Part shown: one piece after another, positions 1 through 10,736 of the stretch
How the letters are laid out: each line of letters opens with the position of its first letter
How positions within the stretch are numbered: position 1 is the first letter of the stretch
Source of the DNA: an uncultured Bacilli bacterium
GTDB lineage: Bacteria; Bacillota_I; Bacilli_A; RF39; UBA660
Direction of reading: 5' to 3'
Length of the DNA stretch: 28,401 bases
Assembly: GCA_934168005.1 (NCBI GenBank)
Contig: CAKPMN010000013.1
Location: 1 to 28,401, forward strand
Translations under genes and position numbers: made by a program
The notes under the pieces: model-generated
What the model saw: the letters and a program-made list of their open reading frames with translations, nothing else
Told to the model about the DNA's origin: nothing
Database searches by the model: none

Positions 1-864
1 GCATTAAATGAACTATATACAAATTATAATAATTTATTAACCAAAGGGGATGCATCAGCAGCTAATATATTAACAGGAAAGAAAGTATTAGTTAAAGGAA
101 AAGAAGTAACAGGAACAATGGCGAATAATGGAAGTGTAAGTAAAGCTTTAGCAGCAGGAGGAAGTTACACAATACCAAAAGGTTACCATGATGGAACAGG
201 AAAAGTAACCGCAAATAGTTTAGCAAGCCAAACCTCAGCAACCGCAACAGCAGCCCAGATATTAAAGGGTAAAACAGCATATGTAAATGGTAGCAAGATT
301 ACTGGAACAATGACTAGTTATGCATCAGATGGATATTATCATGTTTCAAAGGATAATATCGGAATAGCATCTAATAATATATACCTTAGATTTCCTAAAG
401 GGGCTTATTTGACAGCTAATAAAACAGGATATGTTGAGGCTTGGACAGAAGCTTCTAATTTAGGAATATCAGCAAATAAAATAGCAAAAGGCCAAACTAT
501 AGCAGGTATTACTGGTACATATAGCGGGAGTAATACTATTCCTAACCTAGAAGCATGTTTGAAGATTATAAGTGCACGTGGTTGGGATGCCGCATCAAAG
601 TTATCATCTATTATTAGAATAAATGTAGGTGGATCAGTTTCTTATGATATGAATGGGGCATCTACTAGAGTAGTTAATAATAGCAATTCAAACCATTTAG
701 GAACAAACTTAAATTCAACTTATGGATATATTGATGGAACTAATTACATTCAGCAAACCAATAGTGGAACTACCAATACAATTAAAGGATTAAAAAGAGG
801 AGCCGCACTTTTGGAAATAGATTATGGTACAACATGTGGTAAACATTTAATAATTGTTTGGTAA
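1..864 (+). CDS. Repeat-containing surface or secreted protein, 3' part (5' end off the window)
   Basis: The frame is open from base 1, so the ATG at 118 is internal and the gene begins upstream of the window. The visible 287 residues contain degenerate repeats of the form A..ILxGKxxxVxGxxxTGTM (around nt 61-120 and 247-312) and a shorter version around nt 472-522, plus a motif YTIPKGYHDGTGKV near nt 166-210. Repeats of this type occur in phage tail-like and cell-surface proteins of Bacillota; that is family knowledge and not proof of function. The C-terminal 110 residues are Ser/Asn/Thr/Gly-rich and end in Trp. No variable-repeat sequence like that of the downstream retroelement is present. 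A hairpin terminator follows. Function is not assigned. Confidence 0.8.
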   Translation, partial: ALNELYTNYNNLLTKGDASAANILTGKKVLVKGKEVTGTMANNGSVSKALAAGGSYTIPKGYHDGTGKVTANSLASQTSATATAAQILKGKTAYVNGSKITGTMTSYASDGYYHVSKDNIGIASNNIYLRFPKGAYLTANKTGYVEAWTEASNLGISANKIAKGQTIAGITGTYSGSNTIPNLEACLKIISARGWDAASKLSSIIRINVGGSVSYDMNGASTRVVNNSNSNHLGTNLNSTYGYIDGTNYIQQTNSGTTNTIKGLKRGAALLEIDYGTTCGKHLIIVW

Positions 865-911
865 TTGATACTGAATAAATAGTAAATCAAAAGTTTTTTC
901 ATTTTAAAATT

Positions 912-947
912 ACAAAAAAATAGCACTTTAAAAAGTGTTATTTTTTT
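912..947 (+). terminator. Rho-independent terminator after the first gene
   Basis: Inverted repeat ATAGCACTTT / AAAGTGTTAT followed by a run of seven T. It separates the first gene from the promoter of the giant gene. Confidence 0.8.
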
Positions 948-959
948 ACTGTTATGATA

Positions 960-988
960 TTTATAAACTATTATATATTTGATATAAT
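960..988 (+). promoter_or_regulatory. Promoter of the giant gene
   Basis: A perfect TATAAT lies at 983-988 and a weak -35 (TTTATA, 960-965) lies 17 bases upstream. The predicted start of transcription is about 10 bases before the AGGAG at 998-1002. Confidence 0.55.
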
Positions 989-1011
989 ATAAATAATAGG
1001 AGAGTATGAAG

Positions 1012-4000
1012 ATGGCTGATTTAAATATTAATTTTAATATAAGTTCAAAAAATGTTGATTTGAGTAATTTAACTACAAATTCAAGTACAGATTTAAATAG
1101 AAGTATGAATCTCGAATTTAATAGTTCGAATTCTGAGGTAACTAATAAATTTGGTGGGACTTCCACATCCCAAATGGAGACATTAGATTTAAGTATAAAA
1201 GAACCAAGCAACAAAATAGAAAGTAGTAACACAGAAACAGTAAGTTTTGAAGCCAAAGAATTAGCAAGTAATTCTACTTTTAATGTGCAACAAGGAAATC
1301 AGGCTAAAACATCAGATAGAAGCTTAAACGTTAATTTAAATGATAAAAATAGTTCAACTATGACATCAAACAGACAAGTTGAACTTAACAATACTAAATC
1401 AATAAATAATAATTCAAATAACCAAACAGCAATTAACAATAATCAAAGTAAACAAGATATAAATATTCCAAATACATCTTCTACTTCAACAACATCTTCA
1501 ATGTCACAGACAAGTTCAACATTTACTTCATCACTTAATAATCAAAATACACCTAATGCATCAGCAAATACATTAAATATGAAAGATAATATAGCCTCAA
1601 GAGATAACAAAGACTTTAATCAAACAATAGATAGTAAACAAGTAATAACATTACAAACCAAAGATAATAATGGTAATATAATAACAGAAGAAATATCACT
1701 AGACGAATATAGAAACACTTTAAAAAAGTCAGGCTTAACAGATAAAGATATTACTAGAATAATTAATGGAGAAATAACACCAACAGACTTATTTAGTGAA
1801 ATAGAAAAAGATCCAGTTAGATTAAAACAAGTAATGATACCTTCATACCTAGAATCATTAGGATTAGATTATAACAATCTAGAAGAACTAAAGAAAGCAA
1901 CAGAAAGTGATAAGCAAGATTTAAAAAATCTATTAGATCTAAGAACAAAAACAGATAATAGAGAATTAGATAATTTTTATATGATAACAGCTAGAGTTCA
2001 AATGGGAGAAAATTTTGATAGTGTGTTATCAACACAAATAGTAGCTTGGATGTATAAAGATGAACTTGGAAATACATGCTATAGATATGATGATCCATAT
2101 ATAAACTATGTAGATAATGAAATAGAGTATACCGCTCTTACATTCAATGAAATGTATCCAGATAGTAAATACGTAGAAGAATTTAGATCAGTTTTAACAA
2201 AATATACACGTAAAAGATGGTTTAAAGATGAATATGTTACAACATATATCTGGGATGGTACAGAAGAAGGATATGCATTCTTAGACGAACTTGCTAAAGA
2301 ATATGGTGATTTAACAAAAAGCAGAAAACAGGCATTAGAACAGTTAGATAAGCAAATAGAAGCTAAAACAGAAGAAATACAAAAATATGAATACTATTAT
2401 GAATATATCAATCAAGAAATAGATTATTACATAGAAAATATAAATCAATATACAGTAAAAGAAGATTTCTATAAAAATTGTAAATTTGATTCATCAAATA
2501 GTTATATATTAACTAAAATAATAGATAGTTTCGAAGGCTATGACTATTCTATGGGAAGCATTCCAATTAAATCATTATCAGATATTGATGAAATCGCTGC
2601 GGTTTTAAGTATGATGGTAAACCAAGACGAAAACATTTATAATTGTTTCGTAGTGGATCCAAAAACAGGCCTTAATATAATGCTTACATCAACAGATAAA
2701 GATAATTTAGTAGAACATTTTGGTAAATGGCAAGAATTCATGACTGAACAAGAAAGAGAAGTATTTAACTATATCTTAAATACAGAAGGATCTCAAAAAG
2801 CTTATGACTATATATTTAATATATCTCACGAACTAGATAATAGATGGTTAGCCAATAAAACCAAAGAAGATGCAGAATATGCAAAAGAACATCCAGTCCT
2901 TGCTTCTATCGCATCAGTAGTTATAACCCCATTTGAAGGAATAAGTGCAGCATGTTATTCAACAGCAGCATACTTTAAAGATTCAGAAATTTATAGAGCC
3001 GATGTTTATTCAGCTGGAGATGTATATCGTGGTGCTGTTGCAGAATCAATAGAAAGTGATGTTGGAAGATTTGTATATAATACAGGTATGAGTATGGCTG
3101 ATACTGCAGTATTAATTGGAATAGGAGCTCTAACTGGTGGTGCTGGTATGCCAGCAATAAGTGCTGTTACAATGGGTTCTAGAGCTTATGTATCCTGCCT
3201 AAATGATTGTTTAGATAGAGGACTTACAAATGGACAAGCAGTAGCATTAGCGTGGACTTCTGCAGTAGTTGAAACTGCTATGGAAAGTTATTCAGCAGGC
3301 CATTTACTTAACCTAGAAGGAACTTTAAGCAAAGGAACAACTTCTTTAATTAAAACAACAGCTTCTAAGATAGAAAATCCTGTTTTATCTAATATAGCGA
3401 CAAAAACACTTTATGTAGCAGCTTCATCAATATCACAAGGTCTAGCAGAAGGGGAAGAAGAATTTTCAACAGAAGTGTTGAATTATATCTGTGATGAATT
3501 AATAGCAGGAGATTTAAGTAACCATACTACAACAATTAATTCATATATAGATTTAGGTTATAGTGAAGAAGAAGCAAGAAAAATTGCTAATAAACAATTT
3601 GAATCACAACTAGGTCAAGCATTTCTTGGTGGTTTCGCATCAGGTGTATGTTTTGGAGCTATAGGTTCACTCAAAACAAACCACTCTGTTTCAACTAATA
3701 TAGCAAATGAAATAGAATCAGAATATAAAGGTGATAAAGTAGCCTACCTAAAAGATAAAAATATGCAGGAAGCAGAAATATATGCACAGTCTTATGAAAC
3801 ATTAAGACAAATGCAAGTAGAAAGAGAAAATCTAGAAAAATTAGAAAGAAAAAGTAATTTAATAGAATTAGAACAAAAAATTAAACAACTTTATTCAAAT
3901 CAAATAAATAGCGACGCAAGTCTAACCAAATCAATACTTGGAACACTTACAAGTCCAATAACAACATTCACTAAATTATCAAGTGCAAGCGTAGAACAAA

Positions 4001-7000
4001 ACCAAATGTTATTAAATAAAATAACAAATGAAGGATTATATCATATTACATCACTAGAAAACGCCCAAAATATAATGAATAAAGGAACTGTTAATGCTTC
4101 CAAGCCAGGAGTAACATCATACGGAAAAGCAAAGTCATTCTTTTTTGCTGGTACACCAAATTTAGGCGAAGTATGTCTTAATTTAGATACATATCAAGAA
4201 AAATTAGTTGCTGTTAAAATAAAAGAATCAAATGATACAATAATAAAAGAAAATTTTAAATATAAAGTAGATGATGATTTCGCTATTATGCATGATGGAA
4301 ACTTTAATTTCAATAAGGAAAATGCTCAAATTGTTTATTTAGGATTAACAGTAAATGACCAAGGCGAATTTACCTATAAAGAAATATCAAAAGAAGACTA
4401 TCAGACATATTCATTAAATAAAAGCCAAATAACAAATGAAGTTATAAAAAAGCAAGTAAACTTGTTAAAAGGAATATATTACGGATTGTCATATCAATTT
4501 AACGTCTTAACAAAAAGAGTCTCAAAATTGCAAGAGCTAAAATTAGACACAAGTTCAATAGATACTAGCTTTAAAACAAATATAGAGACATCTTTTTCTG
4601 AATTATCAACGGATGCATATCTATTAACAGAAAGATTCGGAAAAATTGCTCAAGATTATGAAATGGAGTTTATGGAAAACGTTGATTTTCATGTAGGTGG
4701 CAGCGTATTAAAAGAAACAGCATTAAAGCTAGAAAATCTATTTTTTGATGATGATTATATAATAGGTATACATAGATGTGGAACAGCCAAAGCAACAGAT
4801 ATAATTAAGACTGGTTTAAATCTATCAGGCGATGTATCAAGTGGTGGTGTTTCAAAAGAAATAAGTTTAAATAAAAATATCGATTTTTTTCAAAAACAAT
4901 CAATATTTGAATTTTCAAGAATGTTATATTTGATGAAAATGTCAATTAATTATAAAGCTACAAATACAACAGATTGTCTTTTAATTAAGATTCCTAAAAG
5001 TAAAATATCAATTGATGACGAAGATGTTATATTAAATAAAAATAGCAATCTCTTAAAACCTAATGGAAAATATGTAGCTCTTGATCCATCGTGTATAGCA
5101 GGATATGTAACTATCAGCAATAAAAATAAAACTGAGTATGGTAATATAGAGGTTGAAGGTAATATAGGTAAATTTATAGAAAATAAACAAATAGAACAAG
5201 TAGAAAACTCTGTTGGAGAAAGCAATAAGCTCCAAACTAAGGAGGATTTAAATAATTTAATCAAGTCTACAAGAAAGAATATCAAAGAAGAAACAATAGA
5301 AAAATTAACAAATGAATTTGTCGCAGTTTTAAATACTAAGGGAATAAATTTAGAAGATTTAAAATTGAATGCTCAAGGAGAAAGTTCATATGTATTTGAG
5401 TATAACGACCAAATTATAAAATTATCTACAATATCTTATCAGAATTATGATAGATTAACAGATTACGTAGCTGATAGTCAACATATTTTAAGGCCTCAAG
5501 ACGAAGTAACAATAAATCTTGGAGAATATAATGCATCAATATTATTTGAAGAAAAATTAAGTTGGGATATTATAACTGATGAAGATGTAAGAGATATGGC
5601 TTTAAGCTTAAGAAAAGATGGCTATTTATGGTATGACTTAAAAAAAGAAAATATAATGATAGATTCAAACAGAAATAAATTATTAATAGACTATGGGGAA
5701 TTAATAAATATTAATAATATGAATGAATCGCAAAGAACAGCAGAATTAAAAAACTATAAAAAATTTTTCCCTAATATAGATGAAAATTATAAGAAGAATC
5801 TAATCAGAGAAGCAACAAGTCCTAAGGAAATATTAGAAAATATTATAAGAGACAATAATTATGATTATTTATATGCAAATTTATTAGAAAAAGGCTATGT
5901 AGGCAAAAAGGTATTTGCACTTGATTTTATAACAGCTATAGAAGAAAATCCAACCTATATAAATAATTTAACAACAAATCAATTAATAACTTTATTTGCA
6001 GCTAAAAATAATGGACAAAATAGTAAAATTAAAACATTTGATTTAATTGAAAAAGAGATAATGACTAGAGCAAGACAGGGAGAAAATATTTTTAGTGGTA
6101 ACAACTATAACTTTTATAAAGATTTTAAGGGAGAAATAATAAATACATTTGATTTGACTGGATTTAGTAAAGAAAATTTAGTTGAAATCCAAACAATGAT
6201 GTCTAATATGTGGCAAGAATTTAAAACAGAGTACCCAGAAATATCTAAAAATTTATCAGGAAAAGTAGGATATAAAACATTTTTAAGTTTTGTTGAAAAT
6301 ATGGATATTATGACAGAAGAAAAAATGAATGTTTTTAATAAATTACTATCTGAAAACAGAAATATTGGCGTCAAGTCAATAAACTTTAAAATATTTGACG
6401 ACAAAATATTTAATATTGGAGAAGATTTTATAACACTGATATCTAAATATCCAAATATTGAATCAAAAGTTATAAGTATGAAAGATAACGAAAAAGCCAT
6501 GAATAGATTAAGATATATAGTTAATGAATATAATACAAAATCAGATTATCTATATAAGTCAATATTAGAATCAACTGTAAATTATTTAAATAATCTTTCA
6601 GAAGATGAAATATCAAAATTATATAACAAAAATATCATAGAGAATGCATTAAGGGAAAATATAAAAACAAACAAGATGAGCAACGGAAAGACAGCATTAG
6701 AAACCTTATATGAAAACGATTCAAGATTACAATCATCAGCTATTGATATATCAAATAAGATTAACAGTTTTAATGAAAATAACTATACTAAAAGAACAGA
6801 AACAATAAATGGCAATAACATTAAAGTAATAGAAGTAGCAGATGCATTTAATATGTTAGTTTATAGTACGGATTCAGGAATAATTAAATCGTCAAATTCT
6901 ACTGAGAACATAGTTGATAGTTTTAAAAATCCAACTAATACGCAACAGAATTATGTTTCAACATCATATATAAGTGATTCAAACTTTAAAACAGCCAATG

Positions 7001-10000
7001 TTGGAGATAATGGTTATGTAATGGGTTTTGTAAATTTACCAGCTAGTGATATAAGATTGGCTTATGACATGGATGCACACACAAGATTGAGTGAATTTAA
7101 CTTGAATTCACTTTCAGATGAAAAAAGCATCACAACAAAAAACCTTGATGAAGCAAGAAGAGGTTATACAGATGTAGCAATTAAAAGAACTAATCCAGAT
7201 TATATAGTCTTATTTAAAAACGCAACAGAAATCCAGAAAAATAATGCTTATGAAGCTGCCACTAAATGGAATATCCCTGTAATAGAGATAGACACAGAAA
7301 AAATAATAAGCAATCATATAGAAAAAGAAAACCTCTTAATGAATAGTAACGGTAACCCAGCTTCAATAGTTACAGATTTTGAAAATTTAGCTAACAGTTT
7401 AGGTTTAAATGTTTTAGAGAATAATGTTAAGATTAAAGAAATGGAGCAACAAAAAGCTAATATCACAAACTACCTTATAGAATATGCCAAATTAAGTGAA
7501 GAAAATCTAAGTGAAGTTCGAAATGCAATAGAATCAGAAATACATAAATATACAGAAGCTAATAGTACTATTTCAAATGCCGTAAAAACACAAAGTTATC
7601 TAGATTTTAATATAAACGTATTGGATAAAATAAGTGCAGATTTAAGAGGTGCTGAAGTTATAGATGTAAAGACACTGAATATGGATAAACCGGGGCCATT
7701 TCAGCGTTCTAAGAAGATAAATACAAACCTAATATATGAAAGATATGACACTTTATATAGAACAGATGCTAGTAATATAGAAAAAGTATTATCACAAATA
7801 AAAAGTCAAGATGGAAGAGTACTTATTGAATTAAAAGACACAACAGACCTAACAACCGAATTAATAAACAAAATTCCAGATAATATAGATGTCAGAATAT
7901 CTGGAGCTTATACAGATGAATTTTTGCAAGGATTTAAAACCTTTGATGGAGCAATAAATAGTGGTAAGAACACAATATATACTAAAAAACAATTATTAGG
8001 AATAATATCAGAAATAGAAAGATTTGAAGCGGGAATTAATCCAAAATGGAATGAATATGAAAAAGCATTATATGCATATGAGTATATAAGAGATAACATC
8101 GAATATACAGACGATTCTAGAAGACTTAAAGAAGATCCTTCATCAAGTGTTAGAAAACAACAGTTTGAAAGTTTAACAAGCCTAATAGCTGGGGAATCAA
8201 CTTGTCAGGGATTCGCATTCACATACCAAGAACTTTTAAATAGAATGGGTATAAATTGTGTTGAAATAGGTGGAAAAAATGGAATGCAACAGCATGCATG
8301 GAATGTTGTTACGATAGGAAACGATACAATTATAGTAGATACAACGTATGAAAGTTTTAAATCAAAAGAGAATGGAAAAACAGGTTTTGGCTTAGTTGAT
8401 TATTCAAAATATAGTCCAAAAAATAATCAAGAGTTATTTTCTAGTGTAAACCAAAATAGTGATACAATCATTAATAATATTTCAGATTATAATCTAAAGG
8501 CAAAAATATTAAAAGAGTATAAATATGAAAACTTTTTATCACTATTTGATCCAAATGAGCCCTTTAGAGATTATATATTTGAAGATATAGTAACTAAAAT
8601 GGATACAGAATCTCTAAAGCAAATGAGCCACTTTATAGCTAATTCGTTAAATAACGGTAGTATTGATTATTCTAAATTAACAATTGAAGATAAAAAAAGA
8701 CTTAAATATTTACTTAATGATATCTTCTTGTATGAATGTGATGGATTTTATCTTTTTATACAATCAGACGACTATTCAAGTTATAAATTAATGAATGTAC
8801 TGGCTGCTAATCACGTAATAGACATATTCTATTATCGAAAAAATGATTTAAACGATTTTCTAAAAGGAATTTCAGATGATACATTAGAAGAATATAGAGA
8901 AATCTTAAGAAACATAATAGAAAGAGAAAAATATCACAATCCAAATAGTGTAAAAGGTTACCGCCATCTAAAAGAAACATTATATGACACATTTAAGTTT
9001 GCGTATAATATAGAAACAGACAATACTATAATAGAACAATTAAAACAAACAGACCCGGACTATTTCTACAATTTTATTATTTATGAAGGAATAGATGGTG
9101 TAAAGGATTTAATAAATTATTCTAATTCAACAGATAAAACAGTTAAAGGAGTAACAAGTTTCTTTGAAAAATTTAGTTCTTTTGGCGTTAAGCAAAATTC
9201 AACAAGTTCTGTTAGTATAGATATTTTAAAAAAATATAATAATTTATCTAAAATAGCTGATTCATATTTTCCAGGTATGAGTAATATGGAAAAGATAAAA
9301 CTATTTAATTTGGTTGATTCAGTAGGTGCCTGTACTTACGCAACAGCATGTAATATAATATATACATACTATAAAGAAAAGCCTCTTGAATTTAGAAGGG
9401 ACTTTGGATATGATATGTATGTAACCGAAAATGGGGTAACTAAGCTAAATGACTCGGCATTATTATTAGATTTATATTGTTTTGCTAATAAAGATATTTT
9501 AATAACTAACACATCTGGGGTATGGAAATCAGAAAGAAAAGCAACAAATCAAATTTATATAAATAATAGACATGATATATTAGACAGTTTCATTAAAAGT
9601 AAGAATGATAATCTATCATTAATAGAGCCTAGAAAATATTCTAGTATGTATATTGATTCTTCGGACTTTAACGCTGATATATTAAGAGGCATTATAAAAA
9701 GATACATTGATGATGGATACCAAGTTGAATTATCACTATTCAATAACATAAATGAAGATTCCAAAAGAAATGAATTTATATTTAAAATGCAAGATATGAC
9801 AAAAACAGAGATGCTGAATAGTTTTCTAGACAAAGGACATTTTAACTACTATGGTGACAAGCGTAATTACTCAACAAATTCTTGGGGACGTTCAGGACAT
9901 TCAACAATGATAACAGGTATAGATCAAAACGGCGATATAGTTGTATGTTGTTGGGGAATGGAACTTAAAGTAAAGATAGATGAAATAATAAGCAACGGAA

Positions 10001-10044
10001 AAATTCTTCTAAGAATACTAGGAATAGGAGAAAATAGCAAATGA
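1012..10044 (+). CDS. Giant multidomain effector/toxin-like protein (kinase-like, transglutaminase-like, papain-like)
   Basis: About 3010 residues. Start: AGGAG at 998-1002 suits the ATG at 1012 (nine bases) better than the ATG at 1006 (three bases). Order of segments, numbered from 1012: Ser/Asn/Thr-rich low complexity 1-200; coiled-coil stretch around 440-480; hydrophobic segments near 630-653, 699-720 and 871-887; an ADP-ribosyltransferase-like start (LYHITS, His1011); a second one (IIGIHRCG, about 1252); a protein-kinase-like fold with GESSYVFEYND, Lys1470, YDLKKEN (Asp1542, Asn1547) and DYG (Asp1560); a transglutaminase-like core with Cys2398, His2428, Asp2443; and a C-terminal papain-like segment with Cys2774 in GACTYA and His2963 in SGHSTM. 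No signal peptide is visible. The assembly of several host-modifying folds resembles polymorphic toxins or effectors, but that role is inferred; the ADP-ribosyltransferase calls are weak. The next gene overlaps it by ATGA and may be its immunity factor or chaperone. Confidence 0.85.
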   Translation: MADLNINFNISSKNVDLSNLTTNSSTDLNRSMNLEFNSSNSEVTNKFGGTSTSQMETLDLSIKEPSNKIESSNTETVSFEAKELASNSTFNVQQGNQAKTSDRSLNVNLNDKNSSTMTSNRQVELNNTKSINNNSNNQTAINNNQSKQDINIPNTSSTSTTSSMSQTSSTFTSSLNNQNTPNASANTLNMKDNIASRDNKDFNQTIDSKQVITLQTKDNNGNIITEEISLDEYRNTLKKSGLTDKDITRIINGEITPTDLFSEIEKDPVRLKQVMIPSYLESLGLDYNNLEELKKATESDKQDLKNLLDLRTKTDNRELDNFYMITARVQMGENFDSVLSTQIVAWMYKDELGNTCYRYDDPYINYVDNEIEYTALTFNEMYPDSKYVEEFRSVLTKYTRKRWFKDEYVTTYIWDGTEEGYAFLDELAKEYGDLTKSRKQALEQLDKQIEAKTEEIQKYEYYYEYINQEIDYYIENINQYTVKEDFYKNCKFDSSNSYILTKIIDSFEGYDYSMGSIPIKSLSDIDEIAAVLSMMVNQDENIYNCFVVDPKTGLNIMLTSTDKDNLVEHFGKWQEFMTEQEREVFNYILNTEGSQKAYDYIFNISHELDNRWLANKTKEDAEYAKEHPVLASIASVVITPFEGISAACYSTAAYFKDSEIYRADVYSAGDVYRGAVAESIESDVGRFVYNTGMSMADTAVLIGIGALTGGAGMPAISAVTMGSRAYVSCLNDCLDRGLTNGQAVALAWTSAVVETAMESYSAGHLLNLEGTLSKGTTSLIKTTASKIENPVLSNIATKTLYVAASSISQGLAEGEEEFSTEVLNYICDELIAGDLSNHTTTINSYIDLGYSEEEARKIANKQFESQLGQAFLGGFASGVCFGAIGSLKTNHSVSTNIANEIESEYKGDKVAYLKDKNMQEAEIYAQSYETLRQMQVERENLEKLERKSNLIELEQKIKQLYSNQINSDASLTKSILGTLTSPITTFTKLSSASVEQNQMLLNKITNEGLYHITSLENAQNIMNKGTVNASKPGVTSYGKAKSFFFAGTPNLGEVCLNLDTYQEKLVAVKIKESNDTIIKENFKYKVDDDFAIMHDGNFNFNKENAQIVYLGLTVNDQGEFTYKEISKEDYQTYSLNKSQITNEVIKKQVNLLKGIYYGLSYQFNVLTKRVSKLQELKLDTSSIDTSFKTNIETSFSELSTDAYLLTERFGKIAQDYEMEFMENVDFHVGGSVLKETALKLENLFFDDDYIIGIHRCGTAKATDIIKTGLNLSGDVSSGGVSKEISLNKNIDFFQKQSIFEFSRMLYLMKMSINYKATNTTDCLLIKIPKSKISIDDEDVILNKNSNLLKPNGKYVALDPSCIAGYVTISNKNKTEYGNIEVEGNIGKFIENKQIEQVENSVGESNKLQTKEDLNNLIKSTRKNIKEETIEKLTNEFVAVLNTKGINLEDLKLNAQGESSYVFEYNDQIIKLSTISYQNYDRLTDYVADSQHILRPQDEVTINLGEYNASILFEEKLSWDIITDEDVRDMALSLRKDGYLWYDLKKENIMIDSNRNKLLIDYGELININNMNESQRTAELKNYKKFFPNIDENYKKNLIREATSPKEILENIIRDNNYDYLYANLLEKGYVGKKVFALDFITAIEENPTYINNLTTNQLITLFAAKNNGQNSKIKTFDLIEKEIMTRARQGENIFSGNNYNFYKDFKGEIINTFDLTGFSKENLVEIQTMMSNMWQEFKTEYPEISKNLSGKVGYKTFLSFVENMDIMTEEKMNVFNKLLSENRNIGVKSINFKIFDDKIFNIGEDFITLISKYPNIESKVISMKDNEKAMNRLRYIVNEYNTKSDYLYKSILESTVNYLNNLSEDEISKLYNKNIIENALRENIKTNKMSNGKTALETLYENDSRLQSSAIDISNKINSFNENNYTKRTETINGNNIKVIEVADAFNMLVYSTDSGIIKSSNSTENIVDSFKNPTNTQQNYVSTSYISDSNFKTANVGDNGYVMGFVNLPASDIRLAYDMDAHTRLSEFNLNSLSDEKSITTKNLDEARRGYTDVAIKRTNPDYIVLFKNATEIQKNNAYEAATKWNIPVIEIDTEKIISNHIEKENLLMNSNGNPASIVTDFENLANSLGLNVLENNVKIKEMEQQKANITNYLIEYAKLSEENLSEVRNAIESEIHKYTEANSTISNAVKTQSYLDFNINVLDKISADLRGAEVIDVKTLNMDKPGPFQRSKKINTNLIYERYDTLYRTDASNIEKVLSQIKSQDGRVLIELKDTTDLTTELINKIPDNIDVRISGAYTDEFLQGFKTFDGAINSGKNTIYTKKQLLGIISEIERFEAGINPKWNEYEKALYAYEYIRDNIEYTDDSRRLKEDPSSSVRKQQFESLTSLIAGESTCQGFAFTYQELLNRMGINCVEIGGKNGMQQHAWNVVTIGNDTIIVDTTYESFKSKENGKTGFGLVDYSKYSPKNNQELFSSVNQNSDTIINNISDYNLKAKILKEYKYENFLSLFDPNEPFRDYIFEDIVTKMDTESLKQMSHFIANSLNNGSIDYSKLTIEDKKRLKYLLNDIFLYECDGFYLFIQSDDYSSYKLMNVLAANHVIDIFYYRKNDLNDFLKGISDDTLEEYREILRNIIEREKYHNPNSVKGYRHLKETLYDTFKFAYNIETDNTIIEQLKQTDPDYFYNFIIYEGIDGVKDLINYSNSTDKTVKGVTSFFEKFSSFGVKQNSTSSVSIDILKKYNNLSKIADSYFPGMSNMEKIKLFNLVDSVGACTYATACNIIYTYYKEKPLEFRRDFGYDMYVTENGVTKLNDSALLLDLYCFANKDILITNTSGVWKSERKATNQIYINNRHDILDSFIKSKNDNLSLIEPRKYSSMYIDSSDFNADILRGIIKRYIDDGYQVELSLFNNINEDSKRNEFIFKMQDMTKTEMLNSFLDKGHFNYYGDKRNYSTNSWGRSGHSTMITGIDQNGDIVVCCWGMELKVKIDEIISNGKILLRILGIGENSK

Positions 10045-10715
10045 AAAAATTAAGTATAGAAGATCTAGAATTTTTAATTCCATCAACGCCAAATAAACAA
10101 ATGATGATAAGTCATCACTATTATGATGGAGTAGATATACAGAATAGATATTTTGATAATGTGAAAATTTATTCTAACTATTTAGAAGTATATTTATCAG
10201 ACAAATTGAATTTAAAAGAGATTGAAAAAACACTTGAAGAAAGCAAACTAAGTTTTATTCCGGTAGAAGATGACAAAGATATATATCAAGAAGATTCTAT
10301 CTTTAAGTACTTTTACTTGAGAAATTATCTTCATGTAGAAAAATTAACTGAAGAGGAGACAGAAATACTAACTAAGTCATTGTCAATGAGCGAAATAATC
10401 TCCTTTGTAGAGTCAACATACAAGAAGGTAATAACTATAGATTGTGAAGGTGAATATATAAATTACGGCCCAGAAAGTATTAATTTTTTAGCCAAAAAAA
10501 CAGATATAGTATTAGGATTTAGATACGAAGAATATATTCAACCCGGAAATACAGAAGAAGAAAAGTTAGCAAATTACTTTGAACAGGTAGAATTTTTAAA
10601 TAAAGTATCAAATATTATTCAAAAGAAAGCAGAAGAGAATTCAATTGCGCTAAAATTAATAAAATATGATTCTAATAGTATATATACAAAAGAAGATTTG
10701 CCAAATCAAAAATAA
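10041..10715 (+). CDS. Unrecognised protein translationally coupled to the giant gene
   Basis: 224 residues, acidic, with no signal peptide or membrane segment. Its ATG overlaps the TGA of the giant gene (ATGA), so the two are almost certainly one transcript with coupled translation. I do not recognise the family. The arrangement of a large multidomain effector followed by a small soluble acidic protein is typical of toxin-immunity or effector-chaperone pairs, so an immunity or chaperone role is a reasonable inference from position only. A terminator follows directly. Confidence 0.85.
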   Translation: MKKLSIEDLEFLIPSTPNKQMMISHHYYDGVDIQNRYFDNVKIYSNYLEVYLSDKLNLKEIEKTLEESKLSFIPVEDDKDIYQEDSIFKYFYLRNYLHVEKLTEEETEILTKSLSMSEIISFVESTYKKVITIDCEGEYINYGPESINFLAKKTDIVLGFRYEEYIQPGNTEEEKLANYFEQVEFLNKVSNIIQKKAEENSIALKLIKYDSNSIYTKEDLPNQK

Positions 10716-10736
10716 CACTAAATAGTGTTATTTTTT
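10709..10736. terminator. Bidirectional terminator between convergent genes
   Basis: Stem AATAACACT / AGTGTTATT flanked by A and T runs on both sides, so it can act in both directions. It serves the gene ending at 10715 and overlaps the 3' end of the minus-strand gene at 10728-10922. Confidence 0.8.

Noticed and set aside
1..864. The first gene as a second DGR target
   Set aside because: Its 3' end has no similarity to the template repeats and lacks the SFRVV end and hairpin.
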